The notes under the pieces are model-generated. The model had not been told where the DNA came from, searched no databases, and saw nothing but the letters and a program-made list of their open reading frames with translations. A program made the translations under genes and the position numbers. 64,000 nucleotides of DNA from Burkholderia pyrrocinia (lineage in GTDB: Bacteria; Pseudomonadota; Gammaproteobacteria; Burkholderiales; Burkholderiaceae). Position 1 is the stretch's first letter. Each line of letters opens with the position of its first letter. Shown here in pieces: positions 50,752 through 60,389 of the stretch. The stretch lies in contig NZ_CP011504.1 of the NCBI RefSeq assembly GCF_001028665.1, positions 2,976,001 to 3,040,000 of the forward strand. Direction: 5' to 3'.

Positions 50752-52608
50752 TCACGAACTTCCGACCGATACGTTCGCGTACGGGCGCCCGGCTGCGTCG
50801 GGTGCCGACGGATCGGCCACGCGTACGGCCGGCCGACCCGGATCGCCGCCCAGCGCCTGCGTGCAGAGATCGATCACCGCGGCCGTTCCCGCCGCGCCGT
50901 ACAGTGCGTGGTCGACCTGCGGCATCAGGTGCACGCGCACGTGGCGCGAGCATCGAAACGCGCGCTCGACCGCGCCGAAGTGGCGCCGGACGTCGTCGAT
51001 GCCGGGATCGAGCGCGCCGTAGACGAGCATCGTCCACACGTTGCGCTGCGCGAGTTCGCGCATCACGCCGCGCGGCGTATCGGCGCGCGGCTTCCAGCCG
51101 ACGCGCGCGGCCGCCGCCTTCGCCGGCACGCTGATGCGCGCGATACCGTTCGCCGCCACCGCGCGCAGGATCGGACGCAGGTCGCGCCGCTCGACGACGA
51201 GCCGCTTCCACCGCCGCCAGTCGCGCACCGACAGCCAGTAGCCGCGCACCGAATTGATCCGCTGCTTCTGCGCGGCTTCGAGCGTGAGCCCGGCCGGCCA
51301 CACGAAGCGCGCGAGATTGATCGCGATCACGCCGCCGAGCGAAGCCGTTTTCACCGCCGCATGCAACGCCGCGTACGCGCCGGAGCAGATGCCGGCCGCG
51401 ATCACGTCCGGATGGCCGATCGCGCGCAACCAGTCCGCGGCCGCCGCGACGTCGTCGATCGCCTGCGGCGAATACACGACGCCCGACTGGTCGTCCGGCG
51501 CATCGGGCCCGCTGTCGCCGACGCCGGTCACGTCGATCCGCAACGTCGTCACGCCGGCCCGCGCCAGTGCGCGGGCGATGCGCACGCCGAAGCGTCCTTC
51601 GCCGCTGCGCGGATTGGTCGACGTGTTCGCGATCACGAGCGCCGGGCCGACCGGCGCAGCCGGCCGCGTCTCCGCCGGCCGGCACAGCACGCCGACCAGC
51701 CGCCCGGGGCCGACCGCGACGACTTGCTCCGTCATGTCGCTCATGTCGAGCGCGACGCCCGACTCGCCGTTCCACGCGTCGACCGCACGCGATGGAACGT
51801 CAGCGGCGACGGCTGCATGCGGCGCGCGCTCGACAATCCAGTTGACCAGCGTGTCGATCGCCGCGTGCGGCAGGTGCGAGCGCGTGCCGTCGAGCATCGT
51901 CGTCGGCCATTCGCGGAACGGCTCGCATGTCACGTCCACGCCGCGCGCCAGCAACGCGTCGCGCAACGCGGGGCCGTCGCCCTGTTCCGGCTGGATCAGC
52001 AGCATCGCGCCGGGCAGCGCCGGCGCGTCGCGCACGACGTCGCACAGATCGCTTGCCTTCAGCGCATCGACGAAATCGGCCGGGTAGCGATGCCCGAGCA
52101 CGTTCATGCAAGGTTCGTCGCGGTGCGCGACACGGATCGCGGGCGGCGTCGTATCGAGCCACTGACGATGCACGAACGACAGCTCGCGCAGGTATGCACG
52201 GCCGCGCACGACCGGCGACAGCGCCACCATCGCATCGACGCGCGGCAACGTGTGCCGGCCTGCGCCCGCGGCGGCGAGCATCGCGAACAGCGCGCCCGCG
52301 CGGAGGCCGACGAGCGTCAGCGCGGTCACGCCGGCTTCGTCGCGCAGCAGGTCGATCGCGCGATGAATGCTGTCGATGCTGGCGGCATGCCGCCCGGCGT
52401 CGAGATCGTCGCCCGCCGAATCGCCGGCGCACGGGTAGTTGAACCGCAACACCGTGACGCCCGCACGGGCGAGTCGCTCCGCGATCGCCCGCATCAGCTT
52501 GTGCGTCCACGCGGCCTCGTGGCCCAGCGATTCGCACAGGATCACGCCCTGTCCCGTCTGTCCTTCGTGCAGCCACCCCACGCAACTGCCGAACGTTATC
52601 GGTTTCAC
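50752..52608 (-). CDS. double alpha/beta-hydrolase fusion with altered nucleophile elbows
   Basis: A 618-residue protein made of two tandem alpha/beta-hydrolase domains (about 1-265 and 300-600). In the first, the nucleophile elbow reads LVGLRAGALFA (Arg in place of Ser), so it is probably not a hydrolase. In the second it reads IAAGICSGAYAAL, with Cys at the nucleophile position and a late His in MPQVDHALYG. The first domain resembles the hydrolases that accompany exosortase-A/PEP-CTERM polysaccharide loci. Start GTG 52608 is supported by GAGGAG. It lies between the exporter and flippase blocks and may modify or recognise an acylated intermediate. Confidence 0.78.
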   Translation of the reverse strand: MKPITFGSCVGWLHEGQTGQGVILCESLGHEAAWTHKLMRAIAERLARAGVTVLRFNYPCAGDSAGDDLDAGRHAASIDSIHRAIDLLRDEAGVTALTLVGLRAGALFAMLAAAGAGRHTLPRVDAMVALSPVVRGRAYLRELSFVHRQWLDTTPPAIRVAHRDEPCMNVLGHRYPADFVDALKASDLCDVVRDAPALPGAMLLIQPEQGDGPALRDALLARGVDVTCEPFREWPTTMLDGTRSHLPHAAIDTLVNWIVERAPHAAVAADVPSRAVDAWNGESGVALDMSDMTEQVVAVGPGRLVGVLCRPAETRPAAPVGPALVIANTSTNPRSGEGRFGVRIARALARAGVTTLRIDVTGVGDSGPDAPDDQSGVVYSPQAIDDVAAAADWLRAIGHPDVIAAGICSGAYAALHAAVKTASLGGVIAINLARFVWPAGLTLEAAQKQRINSVRGYWLSVRDWRRWKRLVVERRDLRPILRAVAANGIARISVPAKAAAARVGWKPRADTPRGVMRELAQRNVWTMLVYGALDPGIDDVRRHFGAVERAFRCSRHVRVHLMPQVDHALYGAAGTAAVIDLCTQALGGDPGRPAVRVADPSAPDAAGRPYANVSVGSS

Positions 52609-53244
52609 TCGGTACTCCTCGGATCGGTATTTGTTATTCCATGCGCACACGCGCCGGCGGCTCCACCGGCATGCGCGGCTGCGCAATTCCCGCGGCGGGC
52701 CGGCGACGGCAGGACGACCGGCTGCAGCCCTCCGCCGCGCCCCTGCGCGGCCCGCTCGCCGACTTCCATGTGCCGCACTGCCCCACGCACGAACCGGTCT
52801 CGCGCAAGCGCGCGCCGGCCGGCATGCATCACATTCGCCGCGTTGCACCGGCTTCATCCGCTCGCGGGCCGGTCGTGCCGCCGGTCGCAGGCGCCGCCCG
52901 CATCCTTTCGGCGACGGACGAAACAGTGCGTCTGATTAGATCATTCGGCCCGATCGGCCTTCGGTGCGCCAGCTTACAAATGCATTCATCACTGCGGCGA
53001 TACAACACGGCGCGCCCTTTCGCGATTCGTTCCGCTCGCGCGAACGGAATCCGCGTACGGTAGGCTCGCGAACAATGCCTCGTCGCACGGCCCGTATCAT
53101 GGCCGCCATACGAGATGTGGCCGTGCCGGCATCGCCGGAACGGGTCGCGAATCCTCGCAGCCGGGTCAGCGCCGACCGGCCGCGCATCCGCACGGCAGCA
53201 CGCAACCCGCCGCCATGCGACACCCAACGGCGCCGACCGAGCGA
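52609..53244. other. 636-bp intergenic region between hydrolase-fusion and flippase genes
   Basis: A divergent promoter region; no gene is supported. GC content is only slightly lower than the surroundings. No strong symmetric element was noticed. Confidence 0.5.
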
Positions 53245-54501
53245 ATGTCAAACCTCAAGAAGAACTTCCTGCTGCTGCTGACGCTGCAGATTTCGATGTA
53301 TGCGGTGCCGCTGCTGATCGCACCGCTGCTGACGCACGCACTGGGCCCGGAAGGCTATGGCCAGCTCGCGTTCTCGCTCGCGGTCATCGCGTATCTCACC
53401 AACTGCACGAGCTACAGCTTCGACCTGACCGCGACGCCGCGCATCGCGCTCGCCCGCGACGACCGCGCCGAACGCTCGCGCATCTTCTGGGCGACGCTGT
53501 ACGCGCAGATCGGGATCGCGGCCGTCTGCTTCGTCGTACTGGTGGTGCTGACCCTCGTGATCGGGCGCTTCGGCGAGGACCGCGACCTGCTGCTGATCGG
53601 GTTCGGCATGGTGGCCGGCGTCGCATTCACGCCCGGCTGGTATTTCCAGGGCATGGAGAAGCTGCGCGCGCTCAGCGTGATCCTGTTCGTCGGCCGCGTG
53701 CTGAGCCTTCCCGCGATGTTCGCCGTCGTGCACAGCCCGGCGGACATCGATCGCGCGATGATCGTCAACGCCGCCGTGCCGGTGCTGTCGGCGATCGCGC
53801 TGGCCGTCTACCTGTATCTCCATCGCGAAATCGACTTCGTGCGCGTCGGCGTTGCCGACATTGCCGAATCGCTGAAAGGCGGCTGGCAGGTGTTTCTCGC
53901 ATCGACGTCGATCGCGTTCTACGCATCGACCAACACCGTGCTGCTCGGCTTCGTGTCGGGCAACGTCGCGGCCGGCTACTTCGCCGCCGGCGACAAGCTG
54001 ATCCGCGCAGCGCTCAGCATGCTCCAGCCGCTGAAAGCCGCCACCTATCCGCGCATCAGCTACCTGATGCGGCATGCGCGCAACGACGCGTTCTCGTTCC
54101 TGCGCAAGCTGTTCGTCGTGCAGGTCGTGATGGTGCTCGGCATCTCGCTCGTGATTTTCTTCGGTGCGCCGCTGGCGGTGCGCATCCTGTACGGCCCGTC
54201 GTACGAACCGACCGTTCACGTGCTGCGCTGGATGGCGTTCATCCCGTTCATGGCCGGCATGACCGACCTGTTCGGCGTGCAGACCATGCTGCCGCTCGGC
54301 ATGAAGACGGCCTTCACGCGCATCCTGATGTCGTCCGGCATCCTGAACATCGTGCTGCTGCCGGTGCTCGCGAAGTATTTCGCCGAACTGGGCGCCGCCG
54401 CCGCCGTGCTGCTCGCGGAGGCGGCAGTTGCCGCCGCGCTCGCGGCCGTGGTCTATCGCGCCGGCATTCCGCTGCTCGGCAGCTCCGTTGCGCGCCGCTA
54501 G
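53245..54501 (+). CDS. Wzx-type lipid-linked oligosaccharide flippase
   Basis: A 418-residue membrane protein of the polysaccharide biosynthesis/MOP superfamily with about twelve helices. It begins MSNLKKNFLLLLTLQIS and has the conserved LGPEGYGQLAFS after helix two, GWYFQGMEKL and ISYLMRHARND. It moves undecaprenyl-linked repeat units across the inner membrane. Start ATG 53245 is preferred; an ATG ten codons earlier adds an atypical tail. Followed 75 bp later by a glycosyltransferase. Confidence 0.9.
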   Translation: MSNLKKNFLLLLTLQISMYAVPLLIAPLLTHALGPEGYGQLAFSLAVIAYLTNCTSYSFDLTATPRIALARDDRAERSRIFWATLYAQIGIAAVCFVVLVVLTLVIGRFGEDRDLLLIGFGMVAGVAFTPGWYFQGMEKLRALSVILFVGRVLSLPAMFAVVHSPADIDRAMIVNAAVPVLSAIALAVYLYLHREIDFVRVGVADIAESLKGGWQVFLASTSIAFYASTNTVLLGFVSGNVAAGYFAAGDKLIRAALSMLQPLKAATYPRISYLMRHARNDAFSFLRKLFVVQVVMVLGISLVIFFGAPLAVRILYGPSYEPTVHVLRWMAFIPFMAGMTDLFGVQTMLPLGMKTAFTRILMSSGILNIVLLPVLAKYFAELGAAAAVLLAEAAVAAALAAVVYRAGIPLLGSSVARR

Positions 54502-54576
54502 CGTGCGGCCGCGCGACCGCGCGGTGCGCACCGCCCGCGCCGGACGACTCGAACCCGCTTCACCGGGGAGCTGCTC

Positions 54577-55656
54577 ATGGCAGACCTGACCATTGCAATC
54601 TGCAACTACAATCACGGTGCCTATCTGCGTGCCGCGATCGATTCCGCGCTCGCACAGACCGCGAACGGCATCCGCGTGCTCGTGATCGACGACGGATCGA
54701 CCGACGATTCCCGAGACATCATCCGCTCGTACGGGGAGCGCATCGCGTCGGTCTTCCAGGAGAATCGCGGCCAGGTCGCCGCGTACAACCGCGCGCTCGA
54801 GCATGTCGCGACCCGATACGTGATCCTGCTCGACGCGGACGACCTGCTCTATCCCGACGCGGCCGCCCGCGTGCTGGCCGCGTTCGCGTCCGGCGACTTC
54901 GTGAAGGTGCATTTCCGGCTCGACGTGATCACGCGCGACGGCGCCGCAACCGGCGTCACCGTCCCGCAGTCGGGCGTCGACACGGATTGCGGACGCCTGC
55001 TGCGCGCGGGCTGGCTGTATCCGTCGCCGCCCGCGTCGGGCAACGCGTACCGGAGCGACGCGCTCAGGCGCATCTTCCCGGTGCCCGTCACGGCCGACAA
55101 CCTGCACGGTGCCGATTTTTATGCGATCTACGGAATCGTGCTGCTCGGCGCCATTCACATGATCGACGCGTCGCTCGGTGGTTATCGCGTTCACCAACAG
55201 GCCGCACACGCAGCCGGCGACGCGAACCGCGACACCGCCGATCTCGCATTCGCCAACGCAGAGGACGCAGCCACCGGCGCATTGAAGGCTGAACGCCGAT
55301 GGTCGACGCTGCGCACGATTGCCGGCTCGCGGCTTCACGAAGCGCTGCCGGGCGAGCCGTTCGATTTCTCGATCGAAAAGGCCCGCTTCGCGAGCACGCT
55401 GTACCGCGCGCCGCTCGCGCGCCGCTGGCGCTGGTTCCTGTCCGATTCGGGCCGTTACTGGCATACGGTGCTGCGCAATCCGTTCTGGCGTCCGTTCAAG
55501 AAGCTGGCCGTCGCCGGGCTGTCGCTTGCGTGCCTGCTGCCGTCGTCGACGCTCAGCGACCGGGCGATCCGCTACATCGCCAATCCGCTCGCCCGCGCCC
55601 GCAAGCCGTCCGATCCGCGCACTGCACGCGATCCGGAATCCCGCGCCGCCGGATGA
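54577..55656 (+). CDS. GT2-family glycosyltransferase
   Basis: A 359-residue GT-A enzyme. LTIAICNYNHGAYLRAAIDS, VLVIDDGSTDDSRDII and ILLDADDLLYPDAAARV (DxD-type metal site) form the donor domain. The C-terminal third has a hydrophobic segment (KLAVAGLSLACLLPSSTL) that may hold it at the membrane. GGGGAG precedes ATG 54577. Probably completes or extends the repeat unit carried by the flippase encoded upstream. Confidence 0.88.
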   Translation: MADLTIAICNYNHGAYLRAAIDSALAQTANGIRVLVIDDGSTDDSRDIIRSYGERIASVFQENRGQVAAYNRALEHVATRYVILLDADDLLYPDAAARVLAAFASGDFVKVHFRLDVITRDGAATGVTVPQSGVDTDCGRLLRAGWLYPSPPASGNAYRSDALRRIFPVPVTADNLHGADFYAIYGIVLLGAIHMIDASLGGYRVHQQAAHAAGDANRDTADLAFANAEDAATGALKAERRWSTLRTIAGSRLHEALPGEPFDFSIEKARFASTLYRAPLARRWRWFLSDSGRYWHTVLRNPFWRPFKKLAVAGLSLACLLPSSTLSDRAIRYIANPLARARKPSDPRTARDPESRAAG

Positions 55657-56109
55657 CGACAGGCTCCTGTCGATTCGATGCGCACGCAACGAGCCGGACT
55701 TCGTTGATCGCCACGTTTCCCCGCGCAAACACCTGTACGCAGGTACTTCTTACCCCGCCACGCAGTCGCAATCGGGAACGATGACCGTCTTTTCTTCACG
55801 TCTCGCGACGGTACCGAATAAAGATCGTACGTATCGGTAGAAACACCGATGCTGTAGTCGAACTACATTCATACCATTAGTCGCTGCTGAGAGTCGCTAC
55901 ATCCGATTCGGCAGCGTCGGACGGCCTGCGCGTCGCCGCCCGCGTTGACCGGTCGAGCCCAACCGGCCGTAACGATTCCCCGCCTGGCCTGGCATGCCGA
56001 CGCGCAACCACCCTGCATCGCCAGCCGATTTCGTCCGGTGCGAATCCACCGGGCGTACGCAGCTCCAGACATCATCCGAACAACGAGCAATACGATCATG
56101 GAGAGCAAC
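55657..56109. promoter_or_regulatory. 453-bp upstream region of the GH3 gene with paired palindromes
   Basis: It contains ATCGGT-AGAAAC-ACCGAT (55833-55850) and, three bases later, the perfect TGTAGT-CGA-ACTACA (55853-55867). ACCTG-TACG-CAGGT is at about 55729-55742. No gene is seen. Two adjacent dyads suggest a regulated promoter for the glucosidase gene. Confidence 0.5.
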
Positions 56110-58311
56110 ATGCGGGACAAACTCTGGCCGGCCGTCGTGCTGGCAGCGACCCTCTGCACCACCGCGTACGCGGGCAACGCCGATTTCAACTCGCAGGGCG
56201 ACGCCACCGACGCATTCGCGTCGGCCGGCGCGCAACGACGCGCCGACCTGCTCGTGCGCAAGATGACGCTCGACGAAAAACTTCAGTTCATTCATTCGCA
56301 ATACGAAATGTCGAAGGTGCCGGGCGGCGGCGCCGGCTACATCCAGGGCGTGCCGCGGCTCGGCATTCCCGATCTCAACATGGTCGACTCGGCGACCGGT
56401 TCCGGCAGCACGTCCCAAGCCAGCACGACGTTCCCCGCGACGATCGCCGTTGCCGCGAGCTGGGATCGCCGCCTGTCGTACGACTTCGGCAAGCAGGTCG
56501 CGATCCAGTTGCGCGCGCAAGGGTTCGGCATGGGCCTCGCCGGCGGCACCAATCTCGCGCGCGAACCGCGCGGCGGCCGGCTGTTCGAGTATCTCGGCGA
56601 GGATCCGCTGCTCGCCGGCGACCTGCTCGCCGAACGCACGCTCGCGACGCAGCGGCAGAAAGTCATCGCGACCATCAAGCACTACGCCGGCAACGAACAG
56701 GAACACGGCCGGATGGGCGGCAACACGCAGATCGACGAACGCACGCTGCGCGAGCTGTACCTGCTGCCGTTCGAGATCGCCGCGAAGCGCGGGCGGCCAG
56801 GCAGCGTGATGTGCAGCTACAACCGCCTGAACGGCACGTATGCGTGCGAGAACAATCACCTGCTGAACGACGTGCTGAAGAACGAATGGGGCTTCCAGGG
56901 CCAGGTGCAGTCCGACTGGGGCGCCGCGCACAGCACCGCCGCCGCGATCAACGCCGGGCTCGACGAGGAAGAGGACGTCGGGCCGACCGTGTACCTGACG
57001 CCGGCGGCCGTCAAGCAGGCGATCGCGAACGGCTCGGTGTCGACCGCGCGCCTCGACGACATGGTGCGCCGCAAGCTCGCCGTGATGATCCGCGTCGGCG
57101 TGATGGACGATCCGGCCAAGGGCGGCGGCACGATCGACTTCGCAGCCGCGAACCGGTTCGCGCAAGCGGCCTCCGAGCAGTCGATCGTACTGCTGAAGAA
57201 CGACGGCAACCAGTTGCCGCTTGCCGCGTCCGCGCTGTCGCATATCGCCGTGATCGGCGGCCATGCCGACGCGGCCGTGCTGTCGGGCGGCGGCTCGGGC
57301 AACACGCGCGACCCGGTGACGGGTTCGTTCGCGGGCTGCGGCGGCCTGACGTTCGGATCGTCGACGGGCTGCAGCTGGTGGCGCAATCCGTGGCTGAAGG
57401 TCGACGTGCCGATCGTCGCGGCGATCCGAGCGCTCGCGCCGGCCGCGCAGGTCACGTACGCGGGCAACAGCGACCAGCAGTCGCCGTTCCGCGCGTACAC
57501 GCAGCAGGAGATCGACCAGGCCGCCGCACTCGCGGGCCGCTCGGACGTCGCGATCGTCGTGGTCGCGCAGCCGGCCGGCGAGGATTTCGGCGATCTGCAA
57601 AGCCTGAGCCTCGCGAACCCGTCGAACCAGGATGCGCTCGTCGAAGCCGTTGCGCGCGCGAATCCGCATACGATCGTCGTCGTCCAGAGCGGCAATCCGG
57701 TGCTGATGCCGTGGAAGGACCAGGTGTCCGCGATCGTCGAGGCATGGTATCCGGGCGAAGCCGGCGGCAAGGCAATCGCGAACGTGCTGTTCGGCGCAGT
57801 CAATCCGTCCGGCAAGCTGCCCGTCACGTTCCCGGCGCGCGACCAGGATTCGCCGGCGTGGGGGCAAAACGGCGCGTTCGACAACGATCCCGTCTACGCG
57901 GAGAAGCTAAACATGGGCTATCGCTGGTATGACGCGCGCAACATCAAGCCGATGTTCGAATTCGGCTACGGGCTGTCGTATACGCACTTCGCGTATTCGG
58001 GGCTGTCGGTGTCGAAGCAATGGGACGGCTCGCTGAGCGTCGCGTTCACCGTGCGCAACGACGGGCGCGTCGCCGGCGCGGAAACGCCGCAGGTCTATCT
58101 CGGCGTGCCGTACAAGGACGAGCCGCCGAAGCGGCTGGTCGGCTGGGAGAAGATCCGGCTGAATCCGGGCGAGGCGCGACATGTTCGCGTGACCGTGTCG
58201 CCGCGGATGCAGAGCGTGTGGGATACGTCGCGCAACGGCTGGCGGGTTGTGCCGGGCGGGACGGTGTATGTCGGAGCGTCGTCGCGCGATATCCGGCTGC
58301 AGGGTAACTGA
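56110..58311 (+). CDS. exported glycoside hydrolase family 3 beta-glucosidase
   Basis: A 733-residue GH3 enzyme. A Sec signal peptide (MRDKLWPAVVLAATLCTTAYAG) is followed by the TIM-barrel domain, with the KH motif in TIKHYAGNEQEHGR and the nucleophile Asp in VQSDWGAAHSTAAA near residue 275. The alpha/beta sandwich domain (SIVLLKNDGNQLPL; VVAQPAGEDFGDLQSL) and a fibronectin-like C-terminal domain (FGYGLSYTHFAYSGL; PKRLVGWEKIRLNPGE) complete it. ATG 56110 is chosen because GGAG lies six bases upstream; an ATG at 56098 is possible. It may trim or recycle the local polysaccharide in the periplasm. Confidence 0.92.
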   Translation: MRDKLWPAVVLAATLCTTAYAGNADFNSQGDATDAFASAGAQRRADLLVRKMTLDEKLQFIHSQYEMSKVPGGGAGYIQGVPRLGIPDLNMVDSATGSGSTSQASTTFPATIAVAASWDRRLSYDFGKQVAIQLRAQGFGMGLAGGTNLAREPRGGRLFEYLGEDPLLAGDLLAERTLATQRQKVIATIKHYAGNEQEHGRMGGNTQIDERTLRELYLLPFEIAAKRGRPGSVMCSYNRLNGTYACENNHLLNDVLKNEWGFQGQVQSDWGAAHSTAAAINAGLDEEEDVGPTVYLTPAAVKQAIANGSVSTARLDDMVRRKLAVMIRVGVMDDPAKGGGTIDFAAANRFAQAASEQSIVLLKNDGNQLPLAASALSHIAVIGGHADAAVLSGGGSGNTRDPVTGSFAGCGGLTFGSSTGCSWWRNPWLKVDVPIVAAIRALAPAAQVTYAGNSDQQSPFRAYTQQEIDQAAALAGRSDVAIVVVAQPAGEDFGDLQSLSLANPSNQDALVEAVARANPHTIVVVQSGNPVLMPWKDQVSAIVEAWYPGEAGGKAIANVLFGAVNPSGKLPVTFPARDQDSPAWGQNGAFDNDPVYAEKLNMGYRWYDARNIKPMFEFGYGLSYTHFAYSGLSVSKQWDGSLSVAFTVRNDGRVAGAETPQVYLGVPYKDEPPKRLVGWEKIRLNPGEARHVRVTVSPRMQSVWDTSRNGWRVVPGGTVYVGASSRDIRLQGN

Positions 58312-58451
58312 GCAGCGAGGTGAAGCAGCCGGAAGCGCCGCGCGTATCGCGTGCGGCGCTTCCGGTCATGCGACGGCGCGACGGCTGCATCGCGTCTCGT
58401 CTTGTCTGCTGGTTCCTGGATGCCCAGGGCTTGCCCGCCCGCTGACGATCC

Positions 58452-58640
58452 TTACCGGACCATCAGCGCCAGCAACGTCGTCAGCACGGCGATGGCAGCT
58501 ATCCCGGCCGCTACGCCCGCCAGATGAGCCGCGACCGCGAGGCCTGCGGGCAATCGCGTCGATGGTGGATCGCCGGCCCTGCCCGGCGATCGGCCGCGTG
58601 CCGCCGGCCTGGCCCGCGATCGCGACACCACGCCGGCCAT
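58452..58640 (-). CDS. small membrane protein (62 aa) downstream of DUF4865
   Basis: A 62-residue frame whose ATG shares a base with the DUF4865 stop (TGATG). The N-terminal half is Arg/Pro-rich and the C-terminal 25 residues (LAGVAAGIAAIAVLTTLLAL) make a clear membrane helix. Coupling and the helix favour a real gene; no family recognised. Confidence 0.45.
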   Translation of the reverse strand: MAGVVSRSRARPAARGRSPGRAGDPPSTRLPAGLAVAAHLAGVAAGIAAIAVLTTLLALMVR

Positions 58641-59218
58641 CACGCGCCGCTCCCTTCCAGCGTGTCGAGCAACGGTTTGGCCAGATGCAGGACCTGGTAC
58701 ACCGTGCCCGCACCGCCGTCGTCCGGTTCGTGTTCAGAAACGAGTATCCGCGTCAGCCGCCAGCGCAGCGGATCGAGGCTGACCGCAGCCGCGACGACAC
58801 CCGGCCGCGCCGCCGCTTCGCGGTTGCGCGTGATCTCCCGTGCAAGCGTCGCGTCGAGGTCGGCATCCGCCGGAATATCGAGCGCTTCCAGACGAGCGAA
58901 ACGCCCCGTCGACGCGCTGCCCTTGCGCGCGTCGAGCGCGACCTGCACGTCAATCGGCGCGCGCCCGAAGCTGTCCGTCACGACCCGATAACGGCCGTCC
59001 GTCACGAACCCGGCGAATGCGCTGTCGTTGCGCCACAGATAAAGCGACGCATAGCCGTTTTCCGTCGCGCCGTAGCGGCCGGCCTCGCGCAGCAGGAATC
59101 CCTTGAACACCAGTTCCGGCGTGTCGTCCCAGAGCCTGCCGCGTTCGCGGACGCGGTTGCGGATGATGTCGAGGTCGTAGTCCGCCGGCAGGCGGTGCAC
59201 GTAGTACGCGGTCAGCAT
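58640..59218 (-). CDS. DUF4865 family protein
   Basis: A 192-residue soluble protein, MLTAYYVHRLPADYDLDIIR.. with FKGFLLREAGRYG and NGYASLYLWRNDSAFAGF, matching DUF4865. These proteins may have a dimeric alpha/beta-barrel fold and are often beside LysR regulators, as here, 114 bp from a divergent LysR gene. Function unknown. Start ATG 59218. Confidence 0.8.
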   Translation of the reverse strand: MLTAYYVHRLPADYDLDIIRNRVRERGRLWDDTPELVFKGFLLREAGRYGATENGYASLYLWRNDSAFAGFVTDGRYRVVTDSFGRAPIDVQVALDARKGSASTGRFARLEALDIPADADLDATLAREITRNREAAARPGVVAAAVSLDPLRWRLTRILVSEHEPDDGGAGTVYQVLHLAKPLLDTLEGSGA

Positions 59219-59332
59219 GATCGACTCCTGGCGAAAGAAACGCGGGAATTCCGGACGGCTTGGGAGCAGCGTAGAAGACCTTGGATCATTTGAAAATACG
59301 ATGGCAGAATATTTCAATGATTCGATTCTGAA

Positions 59333-60205
59333 ATGGATAAGCGCGCGATGAAAACACTCGACATCGAAGCCGTGCAGGCGTTCGTGCTGACCGCCGACCT
59401 CAAGAGCTTCACGCGGGCCGCCGAGGCGATGGACACGACGCAGTCCGCGGTAAGCCTGAAGATCAAGCGCCTCGAAGACGGTCTCGGCCGCCGCCTGCTG
59501 GAGCGCACGCCGCGGCAGGTCCGCCTGTCGGCCGACGGCACCGCGTTCCTGGAACCGGCGCGCGAACTGGTGGCCGCGCACCAGGGTGCGGTCGGCGCGT
59601 TCGGCACCGGCCAACGGCGGCTGGTGATCGGCGTCAGCCACCATGTCGTCGGCGCCGATCTTCCGATGCTGCTGCGGCGCATGAGCGAGGCCGAGCCGGG
59701 GCTCGTGCTGGAGATCCGCGTCGCCGCGTCGCGCGACGTGCTCGATGCGTTCGACCGCGGCCAGCTCGACGCGGCCGTCGCGCTGCAGCATGACAGCCGG
59801 CGGCTGGACGGCGAAACCATCCTGTCGGAGTCGTTCGGCTGGATGGCCGCGGCCGATTTCGAGTACCATCCGCCGCAACCGCTGCGGCTCGCGACGCAGG
59901 CCGAGCCCTGCAGCGTCCGCCGCATGGCGGTCGGTGCGCTCGACGAAGCCGGCATCGCATGGACGGAAGTCTTTGTCGGCGGCGGCGTGGCGACGATCGG
60001 CGCGGCGGTGTCCGCGGGGCTGGCCGTCGCGGCGCTCGGGCATCGCGTGGCGCCCGCCGGTACGGTCGACGTGAGCGTGCGATACGGGCTGCCGCCGTTG
60101 CCGACGCGCGATGTCGTGCTCTACTCGAACCTGACCGATGCGCGGGCCCGGCAGGCGTTGCGCACGCTGGGCGCGGCGCTGCGGTCGTCGGTCGGCGCGC
60201 GTTGA
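59333..60205 (+). CDS. LysR-family transcriptional regulator
   Basis: A 290-residue LysR protein. The helix-turn-helix is FTRAAEAMDTTQSAVSLKIK (about residues 26-45), and the effector-binding domain follows from about residue 95. The start is ATG 59333; an ATG five codons later (MKTLDIEAVQ) is also possible. Divergent from DUF4865, which it probably controls from the 114-bp gap. Confidence 0.88.
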   Translation: MDKRAMKTLDIEAVQAFVLTADLKSFTRAAEAMDTTQSAVSLKIKRLEDGLGRRLLERTPRQVRLSADGTAFLEPARELVAAHQGAVGAFGTGQRRLVIGVSHHVVGADLPMLLRRMSEAEPGLVLEIRVAASRDVLDAFDRGQLDAAVALQHDSRRLDGETILSESFGWMAAADFEYHPPQPLRLATQAEPCSVRRMAVGALDEAGIAWTEVFVGGGVATIGAAVSAGLAVAALGHRVAPAGTVDVSVRYGLPPLPTRDVVLYSNLTDARARQALRTLGAALRSSVGAR

Positions 60206-60389
60206 CGTCGAGCGCGGCATCGACGGATCGGCATATGTGCCGGCTGCCGAACAAAAACGCGTTCGCCGGACATTTCGCCGCCCTCCCGGCTCGCACGCGG
60301 TATGCTTCGACACGCGCCGCGCATCCGCCGCGGCCGATCCAGACAACACCCGGAATACGGGCACGCGATTGCATCGATCGTGCTTGCCC

